A stretch of 64,000 nt of DNA from Karalla daura (taxonomy: Eukaryota > Chordata > Actinopteri > Chaetodontiformes > Leiognathidae), in assembly GCA_029224185.1 (NCBI GenBank), contig CM055198.1, positions 1,550,001-1,614,000 of the forward strand, written 5' to 3'. The position numbers and the translations under genes were made by a program. This document shows, in pieces, positions 12,697-26,653 of this stretch. Below the pieces are notes generated by a model, which saw only the letters and a program-made list of their open reading frames with translations, had not been told where the DNA came from and made no database searches. Position 1 is the stretch's first letter, and the number at the start of each line of letters is the position of its first letter.

Positions 12697-12957
12697 AGAT
12701 AGATAGATAGGTAGATGGGTAGATAGATAGGTAGGTAGATAGATAGATAGATAGGTAGATAGGTAGATAGATAGATAGGTGGGTAGATGGGTAGATGGGT
12801 AGATCGGTAGATAGGTAGGTAGATGGGTAGATAGATAGGTAGATAGAATGATAGATAGGTAGATAGAATGATAGATAGATATATAGAATGATTGATAGAT
12901 AGACGGGTAGATAGAATGATAGATAGATGGGTAGATAGGTAGGTAGATAGGTAGATA
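12697..12957 (+). repeat. (GATA/GGTA)n tetranucleotide microsatellite
   Basis: About 260 bp of AGAT, AGGT and GGGT units, imperfect throughout, with GAATGATA interruptions at about 12846-12920. The long minus-strand frame rich in Tyr-Leu-Ser across it is an artefact of the repeat. Confidence 0.97.
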
Positions 12958-13639
12958 TTAGGGACCCCGCTCGCAGAGAAATGCAGTTCACGTGAGAATG
13001 CTTTTGGTTCAGGTGCTGACGAAATGCTGTTAGGGCAGTCTCGTTCTGATTTACAATGTATGCGCTACACTACCTTGTCCACTTTTAGTAGCATGAAGTG
13101 GTCCCACACCTAAGACATTTTCTGCCTTTTACACACGCCAGTGTCTTCACTTTTTGCCATGTCCGCAGAGCAAAATAAATTTTGCAGCGTTAAAAAACTT
13201 ATAACATGTGCATCGGTTAAAATGGTGCGTGTGAAACAATGGAACCGGAGCTGCGCAAAGCGGGAGAGGTATGATGACAGCAACATTTTAAAACAGATGG
13301 GCTTTGATGACACGAATTAAACGAAGCATCGAGGCAAAGGATCTCCCTCGAACATCTTTTGTTATAGCCCTAGTCGATGGATAAATAGATTGATATTTTC
13401 TGAATTCCGAGGGAAACTAAAACATAAAAATCCTTCTTCTCACAAAATACGTGATCTCAGCTTTCTAAACATTGCGTATCACTTTAGATGAGATAATATA
13501 TTAAAATGTGTTCTCGTGTCTGCATTTCAAACGGACAAACGGATGTGAAAAAGACACTGGAGAGTTGAACACAGTATGAGTAGTTGGACTAAAACCATGG
13601 TCCAACTGGTTCAGTTCACTGGTCTCAGCGATTAATTAA

Positions 13640-14110
13640 TTTCCACACATGCTTTTTAAGTTCCATCTCTGTGCCGTCCTGTGAAAGCCACCGCAGAGCC
13701 CCGCTGCGTTGTGGCATTTTGTTTTGGTGAGAAAGTCGCCCTGTTGTCCTCTGTCCGCGTTCCGGCCTTATGGCAGATTTCAGCAACATACAATGGCAGC
13801 GATTGAGGAGAACTGGAAGTGGATGAAAGCAAGCCACAGTAATAAGAAGCAGCGGATAGCCTCAACACATGAGGAGAGCCCTCTCTCAGCAGAAAATAAA
13901 TACGACTTGTACCACTGGTGGGAAGGACACCGGTTGTGAGCTGTTTGGGTGCAAACAGTATCGCACTGTGGGGAACCATTAAAAGGCCAATTGTCTGGGG
14001 GGCAAGACCGTGGGTGGACACTCTTAGGAAGACCCAAAAATAGGTATTGATTATGATCAATGATCTTCTTTTTTTAGAATGGCGAGGGAAGAACTGGTTT
14101 TCCATACACA
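13640..14110. promoter_or_regulatory. Candidate intronic regulatory block
   Basis: The sequence is complex, free of recognised repeats and of balanced composition, with homeodomain-like ATTGATTATGATCAATGATC near 14046-14066. Frames on both strands are open for 70-150 codons but show no family pattern. The call rests only on sequence texture and on the known habit of developmental neighbours (TBX2/TBX4) to place enhancers in BCAS3-type bystander introns. Confidence 0.25.
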
Positions 14111-15552
14111 GTAAATTAATTAATACGCATCATCCGGAGGTTTACAACCTTGGAATCTCAGTTGTCTTGCGAAATAAGGCAACACTGTACACTTGATTGT
14201 GAACAAATGAGCATTAAAGAAATATTCAAAAAGCCCAGATGCATATGTGTAGTCACTGGTACTGTAGCTCTCTGTGTTCTTTTTAAATGGAGGTCAGATT
14301 CTGTGTGTTCGCTGTTGAGCTGCATTGGGATGTTCCTACACTATTAAAGTAACTCAATGAAGTTAAACAATAAGCATGTTGTTTGTAATGTTTCAGGCAA
14401 CGTCCTTGTATTATCTAAACATGCAACCATCCCCTCTGTCACACTGAAACATGAAGAAGCCCACATGGAATTTGGTACTTGTTTCAATTACTGTCCATTC
14501 TGGTAGTAATCAAATCAAAGTCCCTCTATTCATTAAATGTTACATTTTTTCCCAGAAAGTTTATTTTAGTAAAAGGGCCATTTAGCCAGGTCTTAGAGCC
14601 GTAGTTATAATATGGTTCAGTGTCTTTGCTCAGAATGATGTTCAATGACAGAAACATGAAAAAGAAAGGTTCCCATCGGGAGTGTTAAAGGCTTGAATGA
14701 AAGGCACAGTTGCTCTCACGCCATACCACAGGAGCCCAGGCTGATTACTGTCAAGCCTCAAATTGCTGTCCTCAAAACGGTTACATCTTCTTCAATCCAC
14801 ACACCCCAAACCCCTCAATCCCCCGATCTGCAGTTCATCTTCAAAAATGAGACCATCGGGGAAAATAGAGGATCAGTCCACTTAATGCAACATGTTTTCT
14901 CTTGTTTTTTTATGCATTTACCTCCTGGGTCTTTACCATTCAGTAATCCCATCTTGAAACTCCAAAACAAACAATGAGGTATAAAGAAAATCACGATCCC
15001 CTTTTGCCATGTCTAAGACATTTCTTTTTTGATTGGTTCGGAACTAAGATTTAAGACTCTGGGTTGTAAATAACCGTAACAATCATCTGCAAGTTCCCCA
15101 GCAATGATCTATACATGCACACCTGTACCATTGCATTACTGTATTTTATTTCAACTTTCATCTTAATCTATGTATTTGAATGTATGTATTTATACATTTT
15201 TGTACTTAATGCTGTGACCAAAGGTAAAAAGGTAAAAGTAAAAATTGTGACGAATGAAACCTGAAACCTCTCACATTATTCCCCCCCTCTTTCATAGTGT
15301 TCCAGAAAACCAGATCGCGAAATGAGTCCCGATCTTTTGTGGGAAGCAAGGAAGTCACATCGGTCCAAAAACGTTTTTTGTGACTAATTTTATCTCGGGG
15401 CAGCAGTAGTAATTGAATCAACACGTTTCCTGTCACAGTAATGGGCCGCCTGTTGAATGAGGGTGGGCTGCGCAAGAATGTTAATTTCAAAAAATGCCGT
15501 CGTGTGTAAATCGGCCTCCTAATCTCTCTCTGCCTCCCCCCACCCCCTCCAG

Positions 15553-15625
15553 GCTCTCTGAAGACTGACAGTTTTGCCGATAAGCGCCCTCTGCTGGGAG
15601 TCTGCAAGAGCACAGGCTCCTCTGG
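15553..15625 (+). CDS. bcas3: bcas3 exon 2 of window (DSFADKRPLLGVCKS)
   Basis: This 73-nt exon reads SSLKTDSFADKRPLLGVCKS, then TGSSG. It matches the BCAS3 stretch that in human reads FAEKRPLLGVCKS. The acceptor is ctccag after a C-rich tract at 15535-15552. The exon takes phase 1 from the previous exon, A+GC giving Ser. The donor is TCTGG|gtgag at 15626, leaving phase 2. The N-terminal half differs most from human, as expected for a surface loop of the propeller. Confidence 0.93.
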
Positions 15626-18600
15626 GTGAGTTCACTCATTATGGTGAGAACAATGTCCTTGCTCCCTGGGACTTCTAATGTGTTTTTTAAGGCGTCGGTT
15701 GTCCTTTCTCGTGTGGTACCGCACAGCAAATTAAGTACAGGTAATGTTTATTTTATTTTTATTTTCATAAATATTTTGATATTTATTTGAATATTTACAC
15801 CTTCTTGATGTTGTTTAGGGACTGCCCTACTATCCCTACGACACTGCAGCTGTTGCCTCTGCTCCTCCTGTGTCCTCACTGACACTGAGACGGGGAGCGT
15901 TTTGAGGGTTTCGGGAATCGTCGAGGCGATGCTTGACATTAATGCCGAAAACATGCACTGTGTTGAAAAGCAGAAACCCTGACCTCTGGCTGAATGGCAC
16001 AGCCTGGTTCCCTCTCCAGCTGAACTGCGCAGTAAATAACAAAGTCAAAGACGAGGAGGAAAAAGGCTTCCGGGTGCAACGGAGTACTTTCCATTGGGCC
16101 TTGTTCATAAACTTGCTCAGGTCCTCACACAGTTTTAGCATATAATCATTTTGAAATAACAGATTTTGTTAACCACCAGAAAGGATGCCGTCCTGACACG
16201 TAAATGGAAAACAGATTGGAGCCTTGGCTGCTACAGCGGTGCTGGTTTAGAAGTTGGTTCAGTCAGCTCTAGGCTTAGATTACAAGATTTGCAAATTAAA
16301 GGAAAACCAGAGAAGGGAAAAAAAGCATGTGTGCTGAAGCCCTATACTTACGGATTTCCATCCAGACACACTCTGCTTAATTTTATCATTGGAAAAGATT
16401 ATGCGTTAAGTCCAAACAATATGGATACAGTGACTTTCTTGACAGCAACTCCTCATACTCCTCCCTTTCACTCTTTGAGAATTAGTAAAGTATGTTGGTG
16501 CCACTGAAAACCTCGGTGTGTTTGCTCACATATCCGGAAAGAAACTGTTTCCTTGCCCTACTGGCAGTTATTAATTCCATCCGTCGTAATGACATTACAT
16601 CTACGCACGTTGAAATTCTGATGGCTCAAAGGCTGCTTTCTTTTCGTGAAAATGCAAATTGTATGGCCGAAAGAGACGCAGTCGAAGTGTTTTTTGTGTG
16701 TCTGAGAACATGCGCAGGCTTTCTAGGCAACAGTTCAACGAGAACGAATAAGCGTGTTAATGTGTGCAATGTTCTCCGTCACCTGGGAACTGTCAGTGAC
16801 ATTTCCGACCTCCCGTCTAGCCACTCGCAAAATCCCCGGATGCTGAGAGGACGTGGACCTTTATGTCGGGGTACTCGATTAGTCATGTGAATATTCTGAT
16901 CAGACACCGTGGTCGCTTGTGAGGCCACGGATTTCACCCTCTTTGAAGGCCGGCACAATAACACATATACTTCGGTTCCTTTGTTTGTCTTAGAGGCGGT
17001 GTTTTCCTGTTCTGTGTTCAAGATTTTTCACATTATTTGTTAGATTTGGTGAAACCTGCTGTGGGTAACCACATAATCCAGTACAGCATGTTTAGTGGCT
17101 GCCAACTAAATTGACTCTCCACTCGGTCTTTAAGGTCTGAAAGGTGTTTGGACACCCTGCAGTAGTAGATGAGATGAGATAAAAAAAATGAGCCAATGGC
17201 CAGTCGCATCTGCGGAGGATATGGGCGCTACCTTGTCCGTCCCATCTGTTTGGTTACAAGCCGGAATATGTCCTCCGCACCCCACAGCATGACAGAATTT
17301 CTCTAAGGCTTCATACTGAATTCACATTTTTTACGCTGATCCGATTTTTTTTTGTTTGCCTTTTCAAATTGTTTTTCAAATGTGGCGCATTGTGCTCTTT
17401 AAGTGGTTCAGGGCCCAGGACGAACCCCCATGCACAGAGGAGCAATGACAATATTGTCGTTGCGCAACGCACTTGGCCATGCGCAACAGCTGTTTACGGA
17501 AGTCAACAATGGATACCGCTAGCTCTTCAGTGAAGTTTCTGTACGTCTGTCTGTCTACCTATCAGTCTGTCAATCTTTCTAGAGTGATGTAGAAGCTGAA
17601 TTAAATGCGGTGTGGCTGTTCAGACAGGAGGCAAGTTGTGAAATATCACATGCGTATCCAATGCGAAAATGTGACCTGAGGTGCATATGGGCAAAAAGAT
17701 TGGAATTGAGTTGCATCTCACTGCCTTATAAACTAAGCCTGAGCGGTTAACCTCAGATAGGACACCTGGCCCAATATCCGTCCAAGGCAACCTATGAGAA
17801 AATGAAGGGTGAAGAGGAAGGTCGGACCGCTGATTGTCATGATGGTGAGACCTAATGTCTTGTAGGGGGCTCAGATGGTGAGATTTGAAACCTGGAACAT
17901 CAGGAGTATGTCTGTGGAGGTGCTGCAGCCACAGATGGGTGACAGACTGTCCTAGAGACCAACTTAGGCTTGAGCTGGTGGCACTCACTGCCAGAGCAAC
18001 CCCACTTTGGCTGCTTCTCGGTCCCCTCATGCTCGTAAACCATTGGCCCTCTTCTCAACACTGCTGTGCCCCCCGCACGGGGAGTTCCTAGATTTGTGGT
18101 GGGTGCTGGTGCTCGGTGAATGGTGCTTGGTTTCTGCTGGTCCCGCAGGTCATCAACTCCATTCATGTGCAGCTGGCCTGTCTCTACAGGGCCTGACTGC
18201 TACTGAGACATAAAGCTGACTGATAAGCTCCAACTCAATCCAGCTACGCCAATAATCACACGTAGAGCTGCTTCTGAACCCGCTCTGCCACGCCCCCCCC
18301 TCCTACAGTTGACAGCCAAACAGTGCCATCCCCACAACGCGTTTACCACATCTCAGAACATTTGGCAGAGCTTCTATCCTTTATCCGTTGATCACACCAT
18401 CCATCTTCTGTCTTATCGTCAGTGGTGTGTGACCTCTGATCATTCTCCTACGATATTCTTCATCACTTTCCACCAGGCATCTCCCTGAAATCACTGTACA
18501 GTATGTGATTTGTCACACCTGTGCCAATTACCGAAATTCCTCATTGACAGTGAGATTGACAATGAGTAAAAAAAAAAATAAAAAATATGAATGCTATTAG

Positions 18601-20179
18601 TGATGCATATAATCAATCCATTGGATTGATTGTAATATCAATAGTGCAAAAGTGCTCATGTTCGTCCCACCTTCATCCATAGTACTTTAGAAGAGACATA
18701 GAGAAAATGTAAAAAAAAAACAAGCATACAGTCGAAATTTGTATGCTCTTGGCAACAGTTCAGTTAAGTCATTCCAACGGAGCCATTTGTGGTTTTGTGC
18801 CCTCTGCTTCTCATTTGTATGACATCCACTGGATCCACGTGTCATGATTGGTATGGTGCAGCGTTGTAGAGAGCCATTATCAATTAGCACTGCGAATACA
18901 GTTGCAACAGCCTTGTATATAAGGGCAACACTGTTCAGCCTTGCTGCAGGGTGAAATCATGCTGAGACACAATAAGTGACAATATTGTCAATGGTGGAGC
19001 AATAGAAAGTCACCAGCAGCCTCTCACTTTCTTCTGTGCGCTGAGGAAGCGCAATTTCTACTCTGCGTTCTTGATGACACCCACGGCGTTTTAAGCACAG
19101 TATGAAGATTCCGATTTCGCGGAAAGTGTATGCGTGTACCCTCTCCCAAGTCGTTGCCATTGAAGGGGCGAAGGGCCGAAATGCAATTCAAGAAACAGAA
19201 ATGGGTCAGTGTGAGAAAAACACAAGGCGGTGCGGGGTAGACAGGAAACGCAAGGGTTTGGCTGGACCGCTCGTCATGGAGGGTCAAGACAAAATCACCC
19301 AGAACATAGGGAAGACATACATTTTACACAAGGAAGTAGTGACATAACGAGACCCAGGTGCGGCACATGGCACAGGAGGGAAACGGGAGAGGGTGGCAAA
19401 ACACAGTGATAAAACAGGAAGTGGGACAATGCACTTAACCGGATAGGCCTTCGACAAAATGTACCTTACAATCAATGGCCGACATAATTCAGCCTCCTGA
19501 ACTTGTATTGCGACCTGTGTTAATTCTGGATGTGAAATAACAGTTTATTAATACACGATTGGAAGCAACAAATTCTGTTAAGCTTGCACGCGCATACAAA
19601 CACTTTTCATGCATAAGCTCATTGTGGCACTAAGCCCTTGGGTTTCATTGCTTTTGCATGATGGTTTTTGCTCTGTGAACTGGATACGCCTTCTAAAGTG
19701 TATTAAATGGAAATCATCAAGCATTTGCATGAAACGAAGCCAGATTAAGGGGATTAGGAGAAGTGATGCTTTTTTTTTATCTACCATGAAGTTAGGGTGC
19801 TAACTGTCACATTATGACCACCATGGTTTGAAAGAAGGCTGCATCCTTGTCTTTTTTTCCTTGTCTGCAAAGGTTGCCTTCAGCTCGTGAACAAGAATGT
19901 TGTGTTTGCGTTTAAAAAAAGTTTAGATTTTTTTCATTCCTTGACACTTCTGCTGTGTGCCTGCATGAGAACAGGAGTGGTTGTAATCAGGCCTTTTTTC
20001 CCTTTTTCACTGTCTTTCACACAGATATACACACTCGCTCAGTGCATAGATAGAGTTTCAGAGGCCAGGCTGGACTCTAAAGCGTTTATTTTCACTTGAA
20101 TGTCTGTTCTATATCCGTCGAAAAAGTGTTCTGCACCGCCGGTTCTCCCCTTTCAAATAGGAAGTCGGATTAAACCGAG

Positions 20180-20440
20180 CGGTGCTGGAAGTGATGTATG
20201 TAAACACGCCTGACAGGCTGAATGATTAGTAATGATTTTTCAACCATGCACCCGGGCCCCTTCCTCAAAAAGGGTGTCTGTGATCAAAGCAATTAATATT
20301 TGAATTTTGCTAGTGTAAATCTTGGCTTTCTCTTTACTTTAAAATATGCATATTGCAGCACTAATGCAATTCAGATGTCGGATGGAAGAGGAATTGGCTT
20401 GGTTCAACAATACTGTTGGATTCACATGAATCTATTGTCT
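20180..20440. promoter_or_regulatory. Candidate intronic regulatory block
   Basis: Non-repetitive sequence with a TCF/LEF-type ATCAAAG (20283-20289) directly followed by CAATTAAT, and with ATGATTAGTAATGATT and ATGCATAT words nearby. No coding pattern. Confidence 0.25.
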
Positions 20441-23400
20441 CGGACGCAGTTTGTATTTTAAAGGGTGGAAAACAATTGTCCTGTATGAATTACTTAGCTT
20501 TAGTTTGTTTGGTGCTATCAGTGGGTGCTACATCATGTATTTAGAGGCTACGTCATCTAGACAATTTGATGTTTGAACCCAGAAATGTTTCTTTTTATTA
20601 ATGGCTATGGAGAAAGTCCCATGTGAGGCTGTGTTTTCCAGCATCCTGTACAAGGGCAATACTGCCCCCCAAACATAGAAGTGAGTTGAAGTTATTATTG
20701 TTTAGATATTCTTCATTATAATACTGTTGTGCTGCTAGGGTGTGCACATTATGGTGAGCCTGCGATACATTTTACCTCACTGGATTTCTGCAGCTGCTAT
20801 GACGTCATGAACGGGCCAGGTGGCAGAGTCCCTGCATGGCACGGTGTGCTTGTATTGCCCATACAAGTACACACCTTCACGGACCCTGGACTCAGACTTC
20901 CGAAGGGTCAGGGGTGCGATGTTCAAGATCGTTTAAAAAAACCTGGAAACGAGTACATCATATATACGAAAGTGTTGAAAAGACGAAGATGTGCTTTGGC
21001 CCAATTTTGCCGGTGCAGCTGCGATCTTGTGGTCCGACACGGTGATAATTGTAAAAAGCAAAAAAAAAAATCGGGTGGCGTGCACTTGGCATAACAGGAT
21101 GATGAAAGCGGCTCCGAAATGCAGGCAGGCGAACAGTTTTATGTCCTCGTTGGATTTATTTTGCTCATTGGATTTGTGCGAGCGCGATAACGTTGAGCTA
21201 TGTCCAAATGGTAACAGACGCGACGCAACGGCAAACGCACGTACTCAACAGGCGCGCATGAGTGAATGTGTGCGGGAAGATGGTGAAACAAAACGCTTTG
21301 CAGTGCCATGTCGGCAGCGGGACCCCGGGCGTTGTGGATGGGCTGCCTTGGCTCGCCGTCTGATTTCCTCCACCTTTTAATCCTCTCGGTCTGCAGGGGT
21401 GTTATCCCATTGTTTGAGTCTGCGTTACGGGGTTCACTCTCTCGTCCAGGTGGGGCATAGTTAACTTCAGAAAAACAGTGTTGCCCGAGGAAACGATTGT
21501 CGAAATTGTGCTTCGGTCAGGCAACATATCATGGTCGATGGCGATGCAAAGGAACTGTTAGTTTTTCTAACTGTTCATACTAAACCACTGATGATTTAAA
21601 GTTGTTTTTAAATCACTCTCATCCCATCTCTCACTCTTCTTGTCACAAAGTCTAGTGAAATCAGCTTCCAGTTTTTTATCAGTTATTATTATTATTATTT
21701 TACACACGGTTTCCCTCTGTCTCTTTGAACTCCGGTCTCTCTTAAACTTTTCTCCAAATTCTGTTCATTAATCACTTATTTCAACCAATTATTTGAATTT
21801 ATATCTGTAAAGCACTGTGTGTGAGGAGGCACAGACAGTGGCTAGTCGGCTCAAAGAGGCTGTTTTGAGACCCAACAGCATTTAAACTTGGGGAAGAGGA
21901 GGCCTCCGCTGCCCAGGCGCGAGAAAGTCCAGAAACAGAAGGCAGGCGAGTTGATCCGGGCAGGAGACATGATGGCTGGTCAAAGGCCAAAGCATGTCGG
22001 CAATGGGTGATCCAAATGGAGGTAACTTGTGGACAAAGACAGCCTGGCGGTGAGAAGGTCACCGAGTTGAGCTTAGGTGCCAAGCTGAGTGGTGGAGGGG
22101 TGAAAGTGACTGGAGGTGGCCAGACGGAAGTGGCCGGAGTTAGTAGGAGGAGCAGAGCAGGCGTGACACTGTGAGTAGTGTCGAGGACTAGAAAAATGCT
22201 CCATAAGAACCAGTCCCTTAACCTCACTTTGCTCATTCACACTCAAACTTTAAGGTACAAATTTTGGGCCTATTCCTCATATTCCACTGGAACTGCGACG
22301 TGCTGTGGCATGGTCACAATGCGGTGCGGCGCCGATTGTACGGCATCTCGAGATCCGGAGGTAATTCGAACCATGCGAGAGTGTGAGATCCCGTGATAAA
22401 CGGACTGTATGAAGGGAACGACAAACGATACTTTGGCTTTCCTGGCGTTCAGTGCAGTTGAGATCAACGCAGCAACTGCAAAAAACAGTCTCGCTCCCTA
22501 TCCGGCACACCGTGGCATGGCAAGGTGTCTGTGCTGTGGTTGAGGTGTGGTTAGCGGGAGTACTCTCGTTGAGTGCCAGATGAGAGATGGAGCTGTCACG
22601 GTGCTGTTATGCTGGCAGTAGAGATACGCTCATTGACAAAAGCGGTTGTGTATCAACTCGACTTTGTAGTTCTCGTAGTGTGATTATTACAGCAGTGATA
22701 CTTTTAACAGAAATCTGAGGCAGTCTTACCAACCTGAAATTGTTTCTATTCTTATAGGTGACCTCTAATTGAATAGCAACAGTTTTGGAGCTAAGCTAAG
22801 CTCAAATTTTGCACGTTCAACCATTGCTCCAACATCTGATTTTCAGTGGAGGGCGTTGTGACTAAATGGTTGGAACCTTGAGTGGGTGGGGAGTTGGTGA
22901 CAAATGAGGGACAGCATTCACGACATTTCATGAATCATCAATCAATAGGTCATTTCTGCTGTATCACATAAAGGTGCATTCAGACTGACTGCGGTATGGG
23001 CGGTGGGCATGAATAGTGATCCCTTGCCACGTATTACGAGTGGCTGTTTGACGGCCATTCAGCCATTTTGGTTTCAGTGTTCAAGTGTTGCTATTTCAAT
23101 ACAACACACCGTAACTACACCATAGTCCGCCTATGGATGTCATCCCATCAACTACTCGGCATATTTTCTAAGATCACCTTAATGGCATTGTGATCGAACG
23201 TTCAGAAAAGTCTCTTTGTCAAAGGGTGTAGCCATATGGCGGCCATATGGCGGCCATAGTAGGGAGATGGTTCATTATCTGAATCACAGGTATGCTGCTC
23301 AGCCCAGAAGAGATTTCTCTAAAAGATTTGCTAAAACAAGGATTCTTGGGATGGCCTAGGAACTAAATTGACCCAGCTGTTGCCAGTACCTCCACAGGCA

Positions 23401-23606
23401 CACAGGTGAGGACCCGCTCACAGCTGCCTGCAGCTTTAATTTCTGTGTTGAATTTCTTTGTCACACTTTTCATGGAAAGGAACTTCTTAAAGCTAATGAA
23501 CTCGTATCCCACCATATTTAATATTTGATCATACATTTGCTCTTTTTGTGCAACGTTGATCTACAATGTGCACATGCACACTCATGCTCACACTCACAAT
23601 CACGCA

Positions 23607-23608
23607 CT

Positions 23609-23639
<31 letters not shown>

Positions 23640-23641
23640 AG
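23607..23641 (+). repeat. (CA)n microsatellite
   Basis: A short CA run inside a wider CACA/CTCA-rich stretch (23567-23641), in the intron before exon 3. Confidence 0.9.
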
Positions 23642-25649
23642 CAGTGTGGTTCCATGTCATTGTACCGTATGTGTTGTACTAACAAAATAAAGGAAATGTA
23701 TTCCCGGTTGCTCTGCAGACACGGAGCTATAGCTGAACTTTTTACCCTAATCACTTTCCTACTAATGCCCGTAGCTTGCCGGAATCGCTGTGGCTCCCTC
23801 CAGGCCTCAAGCAGCCTCTGATGTGGTCACCAATGGCAGAGAAATGGGGGTCGGGTTTGAGCTGAAAATGAGACTAGTGGGATTAAAAAATAAATAAATA
23901 AATAACAGGAGAGAGTGGAAAGAAATGCACACTCGCTGTCTAGATTCGCTCATGTCGATAGGCGGTGCAGTCATGGTTAGTCTATGCAAACGTGGATCAG
24001 AGGTCCATAAAGTGTTCAGGGAAATAAAAGGATTTCAAAAAGAACATTCAACATTTTACATTTAGCAATGTTTCCTTTCGTCATTACTCAAAGTGAGTTT
24101 GAGATCCACGCAAACTATGGAACCCGAGGTATGCACATTTTTGTTTGGTTTTTATGTCATATTTTAATAAATTTTCCACAGTCCAAAATCAACCTTGATT
24201 TCAAATATTATCCTTAAGTGTAGCAGTGAAGATCATTTTATTGTACAGAAGCTATAGTTTCAATAAACCTATGGAATGCTGGCATACAGTATAATATTAG
24301 ATATAGGCAATGCTGATCTTAAATGTATAGCTTCACTATTCAGACAATGTATCAGTTGAATTAAATGCTATCCCTTGTAAGTTCCACAGAACCCATTGGG
24401 TTCAGCGCAGTTCAGATCTCACTCCCCAGACTACTGTGGTGTTTGTTTAGCGATTGCACAGCATTTAATTGTCATTTGTATTTGTGGAACTCGTAAAGCC
24501 TCGCACCAGTCGGAAATGTGGCGACGTCCCTACCTTGTAAATACATTCATTTGCCCGCTTTTTAATTCGTCCTCAGGCTTCCATTTATGCTCCCATAGCC
24601 ACATCAAGCCGTGCGGTTTAGATTCCCTGGTTTAGTGCACGTTCGTGAAAAGACGTGTGCAGAACTTCTCGGCGCTTGCGGAGTAGGCACAGCATTGAAG
24701 TCGAAATTAAAATAACAGATGTCAACACTTCATCAGGAGGTTCATAGACAAGATTGGTGATATCGGCTCATTAATAAGACGCGCCGTCCGGAACGGTCTG
24801 AAATGACGGTTGTAAACGGTTGCATCTAAAAGTTACACTTGTGCAAGGTCGTAAAAGTCACATTAAGCGTTATGATTTTAGGAATTTCTTCAAATTGGTG
24901 CAGAGCAACAGGGCAGGGAAGACCAATTTAGGACCTAGGCAACCGAAGTTTACTGAAAGGTCTGTACAACGGCATGTGTGGAAAGGTGTGCCTTCTGGTT
25001 TCTTCACAGCGTAGCAATTTGGGATCAGCGAAATCCAGTGTTGGACTGTTGAGACCTTGATTTGAGTCGAGTGTAATAGTTCTCACTGTGAGGTATTGTT
25101 TGAAGTCTTTGGATACTGTTGCCAGTAGTATAACACATAATGCAAAAATAAAGCTCCGAAATATATAAGCAGTAGCAGGTAACAGTAGTCGATCTGCTTT
25201 TTTGACCCAACGTACAAAAAAGCTATGAACCCTTCACGATGCATCATGAACTACAGCGATTGCCTGGCTCTTCGTTTTACATATAGTAGTGTAAGATCTG
25301 GTCATCGAGTTTGTATGTCATTAAGAAGCTCATGGTTCCCAATGTAACCGCGCAAAACATTGTCCGAATAAAGTAAATGTTCAGCTATGGAATCTGAGAA
25401 AATGCAATTCAGTATTAATTAAGCAAAACTATGTGACCAAGGTTTGATTGTTAAATTTCTAATGTCTTATCGTCGTATAGCACATTTTTTGCAGTCTATA
25501 TCTGGCTGGTTCCCTCCTTTTTTTTCCTCTAATCTCTCAAGAAGCTCATCGTCCCATCACAGGAAGCAAATGAGCCAAGTCCCCTTTCCTCCATCCCCGT
25601 TGTTTTATATCCTTTCAAACCCAAGGGCCAGTTTGAGTAATAGTAACTG

Positions 25650-26070
25650 ACACATTGATCTAATATGACCATCATAATAGGCCTGTTACTGAGCTGGGGA
25701 ATGGTGCTCAGCGTCACCTTAACATGTGCAACGGCTGACATCCTGCCATGGTCCATAATGATAATTAAGATTTAGCCTTGCTTTCAACCTACGCCTGAAT
25801 GTCCCTTGTATCGGTAAATCTTATTACATCTGACCCTGTATTGCCTCCATTAGAACTGGGTCATCCGTTAAAATACTTCAAAAGCTAAACAGTTGAACCC
25901 CTTTGACATTTTGATTCCGTAATAGCAGGTTATCATTGTCTATTTGAATCAATTCCAGAGGCCCATTTTTCGAGATAAAGCTTTGTATTGGATTGATTGG
26001 ACTCTGATAATGGTGAAATCGATGGTGCAGCCGCCTGAAAGTAAATTATCGTCCGTTAAATTTTTGTATT
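25650..26070. promoter_or_regulatory. Candidate intronic regulatory block
   Basis: Unique-looking AT-rich sequence with TAATGATAATTA (25756-25767), GATTGGATTGATTGG (about 25989-26001) and ATCGATGG words. It contains no repeats or open frames of interest. It lies about 700 bp before exon 3. Confidence 0.3.
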
Positions 26071-26562
26071 TATCTTAATGCCCGCGTTCTTGACTGGTAA
26101 TGGTAGCCAGGCTTGAGAGGGAAAGACCTTTAAAACGTTGACAATCTGGACGATCAGAGCAAACGCATGGATCAGACAGATGGCACCTCTTTTATCTTTT
26201 CCAGCAAGCATTCGTAGGGACTGGCGAGGGGACCACACTTGTGCGCACAGGTGCATGGCTGTCTGCAAGTGGTCTTTTTTCACCTCTCATCCAAAAGGCT
26301 TCTTCGGTCCTGGTTTGTGAGAGCAGAAAGATTCAATGCCCTGGATGGCAGCTCTCCTCATGAATGGGGATGTGAGGGTATCGGTGATACTGAAATGCCA
26401 CAAAAAAAGTATCTTGGTACTACGGTGGCGTGCCTGTGTATTACTGTAGAGTGCCTTGGTGTTACCACGGACCTGTAATGATATGAAAAGATAGGGCCCC
26501 AGGCCACAACTGTTGCATAAAGGCTGTAAAGCCTATGATGCTTTGTGATCCTTCTGATGTGT

Positions 26563-26565
<3 letters not shown>

Positions 26566-26653
<88 letters not shown>
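26566..26653 (+). repeat. Compound (CT)n(AT)n(GT)n microsatellite
   Basis: CT units at 26566-26606, AT units at 26606-26636 and GT units at 26637-26653 follow each other without a break. The block ends 73 nt before the exon 3 acceptor. Confidence 0.97.

Larger units (their letters stand above)
9318..15552 (+). other. bcas3 intron between exons 1 and 2
   Basis: This 6.2-kb intron holds a palindromic MITE (9427-9907), an element with 14-bp inverted ends (11398-11989) containing a second dispersed repeat, and a tetranucleotide microsatellite (12697-12957). It also holds a unique-looking block at 13640-14110 that may be regulatory. Nothing else in it looks like coding sequence. Confidence 0.85.

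Noticed and set aside
12677..12991. 104-codon minus-strand frame rich in Tyr, Leu and Ser
   Set aside because: It is a translation of the GATA-type microsatellite.
13656..14105. 149-codon minus-strand frame
   Set aside because: No family pattern, and the plus strand is also open in part. The composition fits non-coding unique sequence.
17870..17930. RFETWNIRSM stretch resembling the start of an RTE-type endonuclease
   Set aside because: Only one short motif matches, and the downstream sequence does not follow any endonuclease pattern.
21799..22236. 145-codon minus-strand frame
   Set aside because: No recognisable domain and no splice context. It is low-complexity Pro/Ser/Leu sequence from a GA-rich plus strand.
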